Notes under the pieces: model-generated
Seen by the model: the letters and a program-made list of their open reading frames with translations, nothing else
Told to the model about the DNA's origin: nothing
The model's database searches: none
From: Owenia fusiformis
Taxonomy: Eukaryota > Annelida > Polychaeta > Sabellida > Oweniidae
DNA length: 64,000 nt
NCBI GenBank assembly: GCA_903813345.2
Contig: CAIIXF020000005.1
Span: 23,255,375-23,319,374, forward strand
Direction of reading: 5' to 3'
Translations under genes and position numbers: made by a program
Part shown: positions 12,053-22,318 of the stretch, piece after piece
Numbering within the stretch: position 1 is the stretch's first letter
Layout: the number at the start of each line of letters is the position of its first letter

Positions 12053-12976
12053 TCAAGGGATATGCTAAAATTGAAATATATAATTTTTTGTGAAACTTTA
12101 GGAAGTGAAACTCACAATACCTTCATTTCATATTACTATGACCATTTCAACTGAAGGGCAATGACCTTCTTCAGCTATAAAATATAGAAATATATAGATA
12201 AAGATTCAAGATGATACATTCTCTCTCCAATTATCGAATAACAAAACTCAGAACATCAGCTCGTGATCCTTTTTTGCAGAGGTTGCTTTTTAGTATCAAT
12301 ACCATGTAATAATTGAGTAAAATTAAATGAAAACGCTTTTAATAACATACAATTCAAGTAAACAAAAGATAACCCTTCTTTTCTTTTAATTGCTCGCGAT
12401 TTCAGCGGGTATTTGCTCGCGACTTCTAAATCATAGCGGGGCTTTAGATACTACCCGTGAACTTGATTATGGGTTACTTACAGTATAGTAAAATAACCAT
12501 TCGGTATATCAAATAAGCATGTACTTTTATGTGATAACAGACTTATAAATACAGTAGCTCCCTTATGAGAGAATCTGAAGAGCAGACAATGCTGCAATGC
12601 TGTAGTGTGATTCTGATTATTGGTTTACTAGTTCAGTAAAATCAATCAAAGCAGATTGAGTACTGTAATCTATGGATTTTTCAAAACACTGGCACATGTC
12701 CAGCATGAAACAATTGACACATTGACCATAGCTGTTTTGGCATTTATGTGGTGATCAACACTGGTTGTATTGATTGAACTAGTTAAGAAATGAGGAATGC
12801 TAAATTAATTAATCGTCTAATTAGTGCCTTTCGACACCTCGTTCACTTTGGCAAATCTCACAAATCGTTTGTAAGATATAAAGGATTATTTTGATACAGG
12901 TCTCTAGGGTGCTCGCCAAAATGTAAGAACTCTCTCTTTCTAGAGGCTTTTATTTTGAAAATATTCTAGACTAATA

Positions 12977-13310
12977 TACCCTTCCGAGTTAGAGTTAAAA
13001 AAGACCAATGAATCGAACATAAATGTGCCTTATCTTGACCTTCTCATTAACATTGAACAAGACAACAGTATATATATTGTAAATGATAAACGAGATGATC
13101 TCAACTTTTATATTGTGAATTTTCCCCATTTAGACAGTAATATTCCATTAAACCCAGCATATGGGGTCTATGTATCCCAGCTTATTAGATATGGCAGGGC
13201 ATGCTCTAAATATTTAGATTTTAAGTCAAGACACAATACTTCAGTGATCAAACTGTTAGGTCAAGGTTATACTTTAGTATAAAGCTTAAGAAATACTTTC
13301 TGGGCTTTGC
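12977..13310 (+). mobile_element. Penelope-like retroelement, downstream reverse-transcriptase fragment
   Basis: The frame resumes directly after the inserted element with YPSELELKK, then PYLDLLINIE, KRDDLNFYIVNFPHLDSNIP and AYGVYVSQLIRYGRAC. These follow the family's conserved order downstream of the YxDD motif (L-D-L, D-K-R-D-D-F-N-F, S-P-A-Y-G-V-Y-I-S-Q-L-I-R-Y-A-R-A). The frame stops after GQGYTLV at 13,282. Weak similarity (SLRNTFWAL) continues past the stop. No GIY-YIG endonuclease was recognised downstream. Confidence 0.85.
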
Positions 13311-13339
13311 TGAAAAAAAACAAATAATTAATTTCGAAG

Positions 13340-13740
13340 TTTCAAGTTTTACCACTTGAGATGCTGAAGGATGTAGGAATTGTTTAAGACATTGGCGCTG
13401 AACTCACAATATTTTCAATTGGCATCTTTTGAGGTGGATCTCGGCTATGGCATTAATGGTTGAGAAATAGGGATCGAAACCACCCATAGTTTTCTCCTGA
13501 TGACCATCGCGAATTATTGTGTTTTATGGATTATGGCGACGGCTTTTGTGAATGGATGTTGACCCTTTGAAACGCCTATGGACTTGGCGACTGGATTTTA
13601 TCTATCCCACATCATTTGAGACTGAATGCTCTATCTTGTATGAGTACTTGTATCTACAACTATTTTTGAGGTTATGAGTGTTGGATATCAATTTCTAATT
13701 TTTTCTTCAACATGTATTGTAATGACATCAGCAGAATGAA
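13340..13740. other. Unassigned stretch
   Basis: No open frame of note and no repeat recognised. It may be the 3' remainder of the Penelope-like copy. Confidence 0.35.
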
Positions 13741-14105
13741 ATGTCCCTTGGTCTTCTGGTCTTGGATTGTGATATTGGTTCATGAATCAGAATGGTGGGG
13801 GAAAGGGGGTATTAGACATTGTTTCTTTTCACGTTAGATCATGGTTTTGGGGTCTGTTTTCCTGATTTCTGATTTGCCCCGAACCCTCCATTTCCCATTG
13901 GATAACATGGGAATGACGATTTTCAAAAATTCATCAAATTTATCATCAATTTTTGACCTATTGTAATTGAGAAAAAAAATTGAGAAAATTTGGAGGTGTT
14001 ATTTCATTGTCGGTTAAGTAAATAAAAATTCAAACGTAAAGAGGCTTTAACACGTAGTTCAATGGGGGAGATAAGGTTGCCAAACTTATGGAGGGGAGTG
14101 TATTT
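13741..14105. repeat. Dispersed repeat, copy 2
   Basis: Starts with the reverse complement of 3,650-3,760 (GACATTGTTTCTTTTCACGT). It continues through CTGATTTGCCCCGAACC and GAGGCTTTAACACGTAGTTC to GGAGGGGAGTGTA. It shares its second half with 25,068-25,467. Confidence 0.7.
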
Positions 14106-15110
14106 TTCGTCTTGATGAAGGTAGATGGAAGTTTTATTTTAAAGGAAGAATTTTAGTAAGCGTCCCATATTGTGACGTCATAGAGTTTGAAAAATAGAAT
14201 CTGTTAACAGCAACCTTTTTTGCTAATTTTTTGTTACCTTCAACTTTTCAGGTGTACATTAAACAAAAAATACGAGATCAATTTTTAATAAATAAATAAA
14301 AGAAAACTAGCTTGACTTTGACCAAAAGACTTTGATTTTTACTATAATATACATTTTGCACTTATTCTTCAAAGTAGCCTATTTACATACTGAATGGGTT
14401 CCTGAGAAAATATGGTATAGAATTAAATATAATATGAGTAGTGAGATCTTCTATGATTGATGTAGACTAGATTATGACATAGTATTATTTTTGTCATTAT
14501 CACACTTTGACTTTAATTAGCTCCAGAGCTTTCGGTTCTAGGCTCGGTTTCAAATCTAAAAAGATCTAAGAAAAGGGGGGCGGTCGCCCCAATGCCCCCC
14601 CCCTCCTTCTGACGCCAATGGCTCTTAAAAGAGTTTGTCTGCCAATCTTTTTGATAATAGCTTTAAGTTTTGGTCCCTATGCTGATATAGCACTACCAAT
14701 AAAATGTTGACAAAGTTTCTTCCAACTTTTTATTGTCCATCTTCTGGAACTCTCCGCATACCCTATGGTCATCAGGCAGCATCAGTTAAAGGTACATTAT
14801 GTAAATTATGTTGATATCTCATGACATGCCACATGTATAAGTGGGACACTGGTGACATCTTTTATTCAAGTAAACGTGTACAATTCATCATGGATGGCTA
14901 CCTGAAGATTACATTTTCAAGTTTCTTTGGGTATAAAATAAATATGATTTTGGAATCAAATATTAAAAAAGTTATGGAATTTTAAAAAAGTGGCGTTTTT
15001 GGCCTACCCTGTATGTATTAAACCCATGTATTATACCGTACTGGAATTAAATTGTGGCTTCGATGACTTGTATGTTTATGTCTATACATGATATGGTTGA
15101 TTTAGGTTGA

Positions 15111-15316
15111 TACTGTATAAGTGGTAATTTTGCCTAATCATTTAATTTGCCTATTTCCTAATTTTTGCCAGGTTAAAATTAAATGTCGGAAATGTTGTCT
15201 TTATAATGTTATCCAATGGGAGGTTTCTTGTCATTAGGAAAATTAAAATTAAGAAAATGATGAAATTTGACCATTCGGAAAATTAACCACTCTGATTAAA
15301 TACCACTTATACAGTA
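15111..15316. mobile_element. Tc1/mariner-type MITE, copy A
   Basis: 206 bp with termini TACTGTATAAGTGGTA and TACCACTTATACAGTA. The outermost TA on each side fits the TA duplication of the Tc1/mariner group. The interior carries AATTTGCCTATTTCCTAA and AATGGGAGGTTTCTTGTC. It has no coding content. An inverted copy lies at 18,847-19,055. Confidence 0.85.
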
Positions 15317-16042
15317 TTCAAGGCCTTGTGTGAAGTGTAAACCACATAATGTAGTCAAATCTAGTCGATTGAATACATTTTTGTTTTTTCATATTCATAT
15401 TTCATATTCAAAAACAATTCAATTACTTTAGTATCACTTTTTGCTCATATCAAGGGTGGACGCAATACAAAGAAAATGTATCTTTCGCAAATCAAATGTA
15501 GTGCATGATAAGGCAATAGTAGGCCCTGGTTGTCATTTCATTTCGTTCAGTATACATAATGTACTAAGCCCTGGGTATTGAATTAGCCCTGCCTATCTAT
15601 ATTGTACGGAATGAAACAAAACCATCACATTTGATGTTGCCATTTACCCATTAAAATGTATTTTTATTTTCCATTTAAGGATTGGGGTTTACCAAGAGTA
15701 TCGATCTGTATCAAATATGGGCTCCTGGGTCATCCTAGAACATAGCTAAAATCAATCACGTAATGAGCAACGTGTAATAGCTCATCTACACATAAAAACT
15801 TTCACGCTTACCTGTAGAAAGAAGACTAATCTGACGGCATTTTTCCCGCGCGTGCATAGAAGTTCACGTTCATGCTTTGTTGAATACGCGTCTGTACACC
15901 AATATGATAATCTCATTTAAAAACCTGTAAACTTAACGCTGGCCCAAAGAACATAAACAATTCAGACGTCATTTATCTGCGCGCGCATTGAAGTTCACGT
16001 TACAAAACAAAACCTCACTTTTTTAAAGGAGAACAGATTTCT

Positions 16043-16809
16043 GCTTTAAGATGCTATGGAAGTTAACAGGAAATGACAAAACAGGAAGTGACAATTTTTT
16101 TTGCATTTTTAGACATTTTTTGAACAAAGATAACAGAGTTTTGTTTTGACCTCCAGTCGATTCAACTAGTTCCAAACACCATTTACAGGTCCAGGATCAC
16201 AATGTGCAGGGTCAGAATGACCCTAAACATGATGAAATAGCCTTTTTAGCCCTTTGAAAGTGTGACTGAAAAAGCTAAAAGTAGGAGCTAGGGAAGGTCA
16301 CTGAACAGAATCTTTTGAATTTTTCAGAAAATGTGCCCAATATAATGCTCTAACTGATACAATTTTTGAAATTTTAGAAAATTGTCTTAAACAAAAATGA
16401 CAGTCATAAAAAGGAAAATAAATCGCTTTTACAATCAGTTTTTTCATTTTTTTCTTTTTCCATGGATGATATCAAATTTTCAAAGATTGTATCATTTAGA
16501 GCAATATATTGGGCACATTTTCTGAAAAATTCAAAAGATTCTGTTCGGTGACCTTTCCTACCCTCCTACTTTTAGCTATTTTTCAGTCACATTTTCATAG
16601 GGCTGAAAACGTTATTTCATCATGTTTAGGGTCATTCTGACCATGAACATTGTGATCCTGGACCTGTAAATGGTATTTGGAACTAGTTGAATTGACTGGA
16701 GGTCAAAACAGAACTCTTTAATCTTTGTTCAAAAAATGTCTAAAAATGCAAAAAAAATTGTCACTTCCTGTTTTGTCATTTCCTGTTAAGTTCCATAGCA
16801 CCTTAAAGC
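16043..16809. mobile_element. 767-bp long hairpin (two arms of about 330 bp)
   Basis: Left arm 16,043-16,375 and right arm about 16,478-16,809 are near-identical reverse complements separated by about 100 bp. Paired landmarks are AACAGGAAATGACAAAACAG / CTGTTTTGTCATTTCCTGTT and AGGTCCAGGATCACAATGT / ACATTGTGATCCTGGACCT. It has no protein. It is probably a recent foldback element. If transcribed it would fold into a long double-stranded RNA. Confidence 0.8.
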
Positions 16810-16949
16810 AATGCAACTCCATTTACCAGACCTTACATAACACCTGGATTACAATTGGATGGCTTGTGCGCGACCCGTTTATTGCAAGATTTAAAGAAAA
16901 CTATACATCACAAAAACCCAACACTCTTAACTAATCTCTATCAGAGATC

Positions 16950-18400
16950 CTCGACCAAATGCATCTTGCAATATAAAAATTCGCGATAACGTTTAGTTTT
17001 GGTTCAGTTTAGTTACCTCCCGTTTGAAGAGCTCTCATGTATGGTACAACTTCGTCTACATCCGGGTTCTTTCCCATTGGATTACACAGAGGTGCTATTT
17101 CCAATGCCACACTGCAACTCTATTAAACATTTATGTAGGGTTGCATTTTCACAAATGATAGGTATGTATGTAATTAAGATATAAGCTTATAACAAGGCTT
17201 TTTGAACTGTAATCTCCAAATCCGAAGAAATCTGTAGTTGATTCATCGAAGATCGAAAAAATATAAATGATGTCACTTTGACTCTCCAATTATCTTTCTG
17301 ATTATTGAATAGATTGGATCATATTGCTTGAGGGCTGATGGAAGAGGAAGCTGAGAAACGTTCAGAGTATTCGAATCGTTCGATCGGCGGGCCAATGAAA
17401 ATTTGTCCCTTCCAAAGCGATGCATCTTTGGAGATATTTATGTAAATTACCACCTGAACTCTTATCGCGAATAGGAGTATTAGTCTATATTGTCGTGACC
17501 TGAAAGTCAACAATTTATACATTACATAGGAAACATTAACAAAACCTGATCGACCCTAACCGGAGTGTTGACTGAAAAACGAATGGGTGACATTGCGATG
17601 TCTTCATGCTGCCTCCACTGAGACAAACGTAAAAACAGAAGTATGGACTTCCCTGATTGACACATCGTTGGATATATAGGATTACTACAGTATGAACATT
17701 TTAATTAAATTCTATCGGAAAGAGGCAATGGTCGTTTGTGGAACTTCTGAACTCATCAGCATGATCAACTGAACAGATCCGGAATCTGACAACTGATCAT
17801 GGCAATCGTTACCAATCAGTCCTGTCTGTGAAATGACATACTGTGTAGTGGACATTGGCACCGTCCGAATAGTGGTAAAACGGACTAGTGAGGCCAAAGA
17901 GGCCAAGATAGTAATCGAGTAATTTGCTTAATATGTTGGTGCTGCCTAAGAGGGAAAACATTCGGAAAAACACCTAGTATACGGTGATATCAATTTTGAT
18001 TATCTAGGCATAATAAAGTATCATTAATGATAACATATAAGATGCTAAACATACATTCGTTCAAAAAGAAGTCAGAACTTTTAAATCAGTAAGGGTTTGT
18101 GTATTTTGAAATCGGTCAATAGAGTATCTGTTATGAAGGAACTTTATATATTGATATAATGATTCATAATCCAGGTGAGGTAAAGCTCCAAGGTTAAAGA
18201 GATACTTTTCTATCTGTGTATTCATTGGTATTTCTTTGGTATGGTCTTGTTACTTGACCTTATGGAGAATACAGTGTTAAAAAGGGAAAGCATATGCATG
18301 TTGTATATTTTTACATAGTGTATCATATTGTTTTTGCCCTATTCAAGTTTAGTTTTTTGGAGTAATGTTGGCATTGCCATAAATTATGATGATTCGGTTA
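16950..18400. other. Unassigned stretch
   Basis: Only short ORFs with no recognisable domain, including a minus-strand 64-codon frame at 17,712-17,906. No RNA gene or array was seen. Confidence 0.4.
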
Positions 18401-18559
18401 TTGAGCTAGGCGCAAGAGAAAGTAAGTTGGTGCTTATAATTCAAATTCAGGTATATTTTCCTTTTTGACCAGTATTGACGTCATACTCTCTGCTTTGTAT
18501 ATTTCAAGGTGGTCGGATAACGTGGTTAGACCAAGTGTGAAACATAGAAGCCGATGATA

Positions 18560-19970
18560 TAAAGTATTGGCATTTCACTGATTATTTGCTAATGTTTTTT
18601 TGAGTTGTGTAAAGTGAAAGGTAGATACATATGAAGGTACTGACAACTGTTGCGTGTACGAATACTGATATTTTGTCTGCTAAAGATACTTATTATTGGC
18701 CAGAGCCATTTATAATGAGGTAGTTGAGGCAAAGGAATGTTGTGGGTTGAACTTGAGATTCATGTTAATTATGTATTTTTTGATTAATGGGTTTATCTCT
18801 TATGCATACACTCAATACAAGAGTCCAGGCCAAGGGACATTTTTGATACTGTATAAGTGGTATTTAATCCGAGTGGTTAATTTTCCGAATGGTCAAATTT
18901 CATCATTTTCTTAATTTTAATTTTCCTAATGACAAGAAACCTCCCATTGGTTAACATTATAAAGACAACATTTCCGACATTTAATTTTCCGAACCTGGCA
19001 AAAATTAGGAAATAGGCAAATTAAATGATTAGGCAAAATTACCACTTATACAGTATATGTCAGTTCACAGTTCATTTATGATAATCATGTTAAGAAGTAT
19101 GGAGTTGTTGAGGTTGTTTCATGGTGCGAGGAATATACTGCCGCATCACGAGAGGATATATTACGTGGATGACATAATTGAGTATATTTTGGGAAGTAAA
19201 TGGTCAATATGATCATTGTGCATTTGACGAGTGTGCCTCGGGATTTGAATTTGGTGACGCTTCCTGTGATCACACTTTAATTGATGATATGTTTCGTCAT
19301 TTCAATCATTGTGTTGATACAAGTTACTTCTAAGTACTATTGCTGTTTATTAAATGAGAAAATTGGAGACTGGGGTGGGAATAGTAAATGGTTTATGGTA
19401 GAGCTAAACAGAACTCATTTTCAGGAACTACTGGCTACTTCACCAATCTTGTTCAGGTTTTTGCGATTCACTGATTGCTTGATATTGGAGGTTGTGTGAG
19501 TTGATGAGAGTAGTAACTGACAATAGGTTAAGTGATTATTTTCCGCATAATATATGCCAAGATATGTTTCTTAAGAATTAATGTGTTTGGTTTGGATTGA
19601 GATTTATGTGAAATGTAGTTTTGTATTTCCCTCTGTGAAGTTTCACTGAAGTGGACATGAGCCAGTTTATTTCTTGGACATACACGCCAATACAAGAGTC
19701 CGAGGGACGTTTATGTATACCAGACCATTGATAATTGGTTTAAAGAAGAGTATATATTGTTGTTGAGGATTTTCATATGCGAGAGTAAATGTCGCATTGT
19801 GAAAGTAGATATAACATGGATGGCATAATTGAGTTAATTTTTACTTTGGGAGTTTTTTTTATTGGTCAATGTGATCATTGTGCTTTTGACGTGTATGTTT
19901 TGAAATTTGAATTTGATCATGCTTCCTTTGGTCAGACTTTGATGGAGGAACTTTTTAACATTTTTTTTAG
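18560..19970. repeat. Diverged tandem duplication, units of about 0.7 and 0.5 kb
   Basis: Matching landmarks occur in the same order in both halves: CAATACAAGAGTCC (about 18,811 and 19,691), GATGACATAATTGAGT-like (about 19,170) against GATGGCATAATTGAGT-like (about 19,819), and GGTCAATRTGATCATTGTGC (about 19,202 and 19,864). The copies differ by many substitutions and indels. The first copy carries the MITE at 18,847-19,055. The second has the uninterrupted site near 19,705-19,720. Confidence 0.65.
18847..19055. mobile_element. Tc1/mariner-type MITE, copy B (inverted relative to copy A)
   Basis: 209 bp with the same 16-bp termini as copy A and the same internal blocks, read on the other strand. 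It sits in the first half of a tandem duplication. Confidence 0.85.
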
Positions 19971-20596
19971 CAATAACTGATCAGTGGCTGGCCTATCTAT
20001 TTTTGAATCTGTAATTAGATGATAATGGGATATATTGTTTATCATTCTAAACAATTTATCAAGCTTCAGAGTACTGTTATTTCGAGATGTAATTTTGTCT
20101 TAAAGGTGATACGTTTTTATTCATAGGGAAATCCGTTTTACATTTAGAGTTGTTTGTACTGTAGATTATGGAAAATATGGAGATGAACTAGTAGTTTGAC
20201 TTTAGGTGAATGTTGATTGATGGAACAGGTTAGGATATAGAAAGTTACAAGCCTACAGTTTGAGTCTAAAATAATGTAACCTCCTGTTTTACAAGCTTCT
20301 GGGAGTGAACTTTGGTTATAACACTGACATCTATATATGAAACATTTTTGTTTATGTTTTTGGAATAAGGGAGTTATATTTGATGCAAACATTTTGGATT
20401 TGGTTTTTAACAACAATTATGCCTGGATATCAATTTGATTAAACCAATGGAAACAACAACTATGACTCTGGACACTGTACTATTTGCTCTATTTATTTCA
20501 TAGTTATCATATATTATTAGAATCTCTTATCATGAAATGTTTTATACATGGTATACTTTAATATTATGTTTCCTTTGTGGGGACACAAAGCTTTCA

Positions 20597-20817
20597 AATG
20601 GAGGGAGAGTATTGTTATGCATATTGCTATGTGTTTCTAAATATATTATATATTTGTCAGTCTACTATAGCTATAGCTGTAACTCAAGAGGCAACATCTC
20701 TAGCTAACATCTAGTGATCTTGGGTTGCAGTTAGGACATTCAAGGTTACTTTAGATGCTTGTTAGAATAGTCTTATTGTGAATAATAAAGGAATTGAGAT
20801 CATATATCTTAGTTACA
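20597..20817 (+). mobile_element. Putative LTR with polypurine tract (Ty3/gypsy-like 3' end)
   Basis: A purine tract AAATGGAGGGAGAG (about 20,597-20,610) immediately precedes TGTTATGC. A segment of about 205 bp then runs to AGTTACA (20,817), giving TG...CA ends. AATAATAAAG inside could serve as a polyadenylation signal. The layout matches the 3' end of an LTR retrotransposon. No pol frame is readable directly upstream and no second LTR was found, so it may be a solo or truncated copy. Confidence 0.5.
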
Positions 20818-21066
20818 TTATCGTACCCCTAGACCAGACAAAAGTATTATACCACGAGAAGCGCCTAACGTAACAATGTTAGTCACTAAAACTACAATAT
20901 GGAAAATTAAACTAAGACGAAACTAACTACTGAATACAAAAATAAAGTTGTTGTAAAATACAATTCTAATTTCAACATCATCAAATGTGAAAATACAAGA
21001 TAATTGTAAAATACAGATACGACTTGACAGATATTAAAAATATCAGTGTGATGTATCGTTGACGCG

Positions 21067-21594
21067 TTAATCCAATTTTTTAAATGAATGATAGATGAAC
21101 TTTGCTAAATGTAAAATTACATAAAAATTCTCATGAGACATCAGTTTTTTAAAAATGAAGTCAGGTCTGCCTACAAAATTAAAATGTGCCAGGGTCTCAA
21201 ACAAAAGTTTTCTTTCTGTAGTGTTTTTCTTACAAATCATGATGAAGTGTTGTTCATATCCTAAAATACCACAAATATTACATATTAAAAGTTCATCTAC
21301 ATGTTTTGGCTTTGGCTTCAAATGTCCACCAAGTTCTATATGTAACTTGTGAGAACCAAGCCTAAATCTATAAATTGCTTACCTGTAATTTTTATTTTGG
21401 ATATTTAGATAACTCTCTAGATCTCTTTCAAATACATTTTTGAATTTAACAGGGTTATTTAACCGTGTTGGAAAAACCTGGAAAAGTAGTCTTTCTAATT
21501 GGTTCCACATTCCAGGTTGATCAATAAGTTTAGAGAAAATCACTCTCAAACTAAGAGAAACCCCGAAGTGTCTCTGTTTCAAATGTTCAAACAA
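21067..21594 (-). mobile_element. LINE C-terminal ORF fragment (dead)
   Basis: Read on the minus strand, the segment encodes a conserved C-terminal region of jockey/CR1-group LINE polymerases: NQLERLLFQVFPTRLNNP, then FRLGSHKLHIELG, then a zinc-knuckle-like CNICG...HFIMIC and LAKFIYHSF at the end. A TAA stop at 21,379-21,381 splits the frame. The left flank, 20,820-21,066, may be its 3' UTR. It abuts another LINE fragment in the opposite orientation at about 21,595. Confidence 0.65.
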
Positions 21595-21659
21595 TCAAGT
21601 CTCATATTGCCTTTATTTCAAACTGTAGTGTCAACTCTAATTGCAATGACTCTAATAAG

Positions 21660-22318
21660 ATATTATTTCTTGAGAAACTCTCAAATGTCGACTGGACCCC
21701 TTGCTATAAAAGTCAAGATGTAGACATAGCATTTAATATGTTCATTAACTTGTTAATGGACCAATATGATTCTTCATTTCCACTCAAATCCAAAAACAAG
21801 ATTAATCATGATCCTAATAGACCTTGGTTGACTTCTGGTATCTTAACTTCTGCCAAAACTAAAAATAACCTATATACCAAATATTTGAAAAACCCCTGTT
21901 GCAAAACAACCATAAACTTGAGCACATAATTAAATACTAAAAACGTACATATTATCAAAATAATTTTGCTGAAGTAAGTGGTAACATTAAAGTCTTGGTC
22001 TATCATTAATGAACTACTTTGAAAATACAAAAGAGCTGCATTGCCATCTAAATTCACTATAAATGGAAAGAAAACAACAGATCATGAAATCATTTCTAAT
22101 GGATTTAATAATTTTTTTTACCAATATTGGTAAAAATCTAGCCAAGGAGATTCCAAAATCCAAAGAATGCTTTAATGAATACCTAGCAAGATCTCAAAAA
22201 CTGAACTTGAATTAGAAATGTGTCTTCTAAAATCGTTCTCGCCTGAACCTGATGGGATTCTACCATCACTTATTAAGTTTGCAAGGCAGTTTTTAATTGA
22301 TCCACTCTTGTATATATT
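21660..22318 (+). mobile_element. LINE fragment upstream of the reverse-transcriptase domain
   Basis: Reads VDWTPCYKSQDVDIAFNMF, PWLTSGILTSAKTKNNLYTK, then a frameshifted AKK-YY-like and TWS-IN-LL region, and finally P-D-G-I-L-P-S-L and DPLLYI. This order (W-x-x-x-x-x-x-D-x-N, P-W-L-T, N-x-L-Y) is the linker between endonuclease and reverse transcriptase in jockey-type LINEs. It has several stops and frameshifts. It is interrupted at 22,319 by an inverted-repeat element and continues at 24,003. Confidence 0.7.

Larger units (their letters stand above)
7635..12973. mobile_element. 5.34-kb foldback (long inverted repeat) element nested in the Penelope-like copy
   Basis: The ends are TAGTCTAGAATA (7,635-7,646) and its reverse complement TATTCTAGACTA (12,962-12,973), flanked by ATA on both sides (7,632-7,634; 12,974-12,976). 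Removing the element and one ATA restores the reverse-transcriptase frame at this junction, which confirms the boundaries. About 40 bp in, both arms carry CTTACATTTTGRCGAGCACC. Further matching inverted blocks lie at 9,613-9,695 versus 12,389-12,466 and at 10,024-10,135 versus 11,946-12,052. The symmetry centre is near 11,020-11,040. The left arm is longer, partly because of tandem repeats (7,672-8,620). No transposase was recognised, so it is probably non-autonomous. I do not recognise the superfamily. Confidence 0.8.

Noticed and set aside
17712-17906. 64-codon minus-strand ORF with a Ser/Thr-rich sequence
   Set aside because: No recognisable domain, splice context or repeat support.
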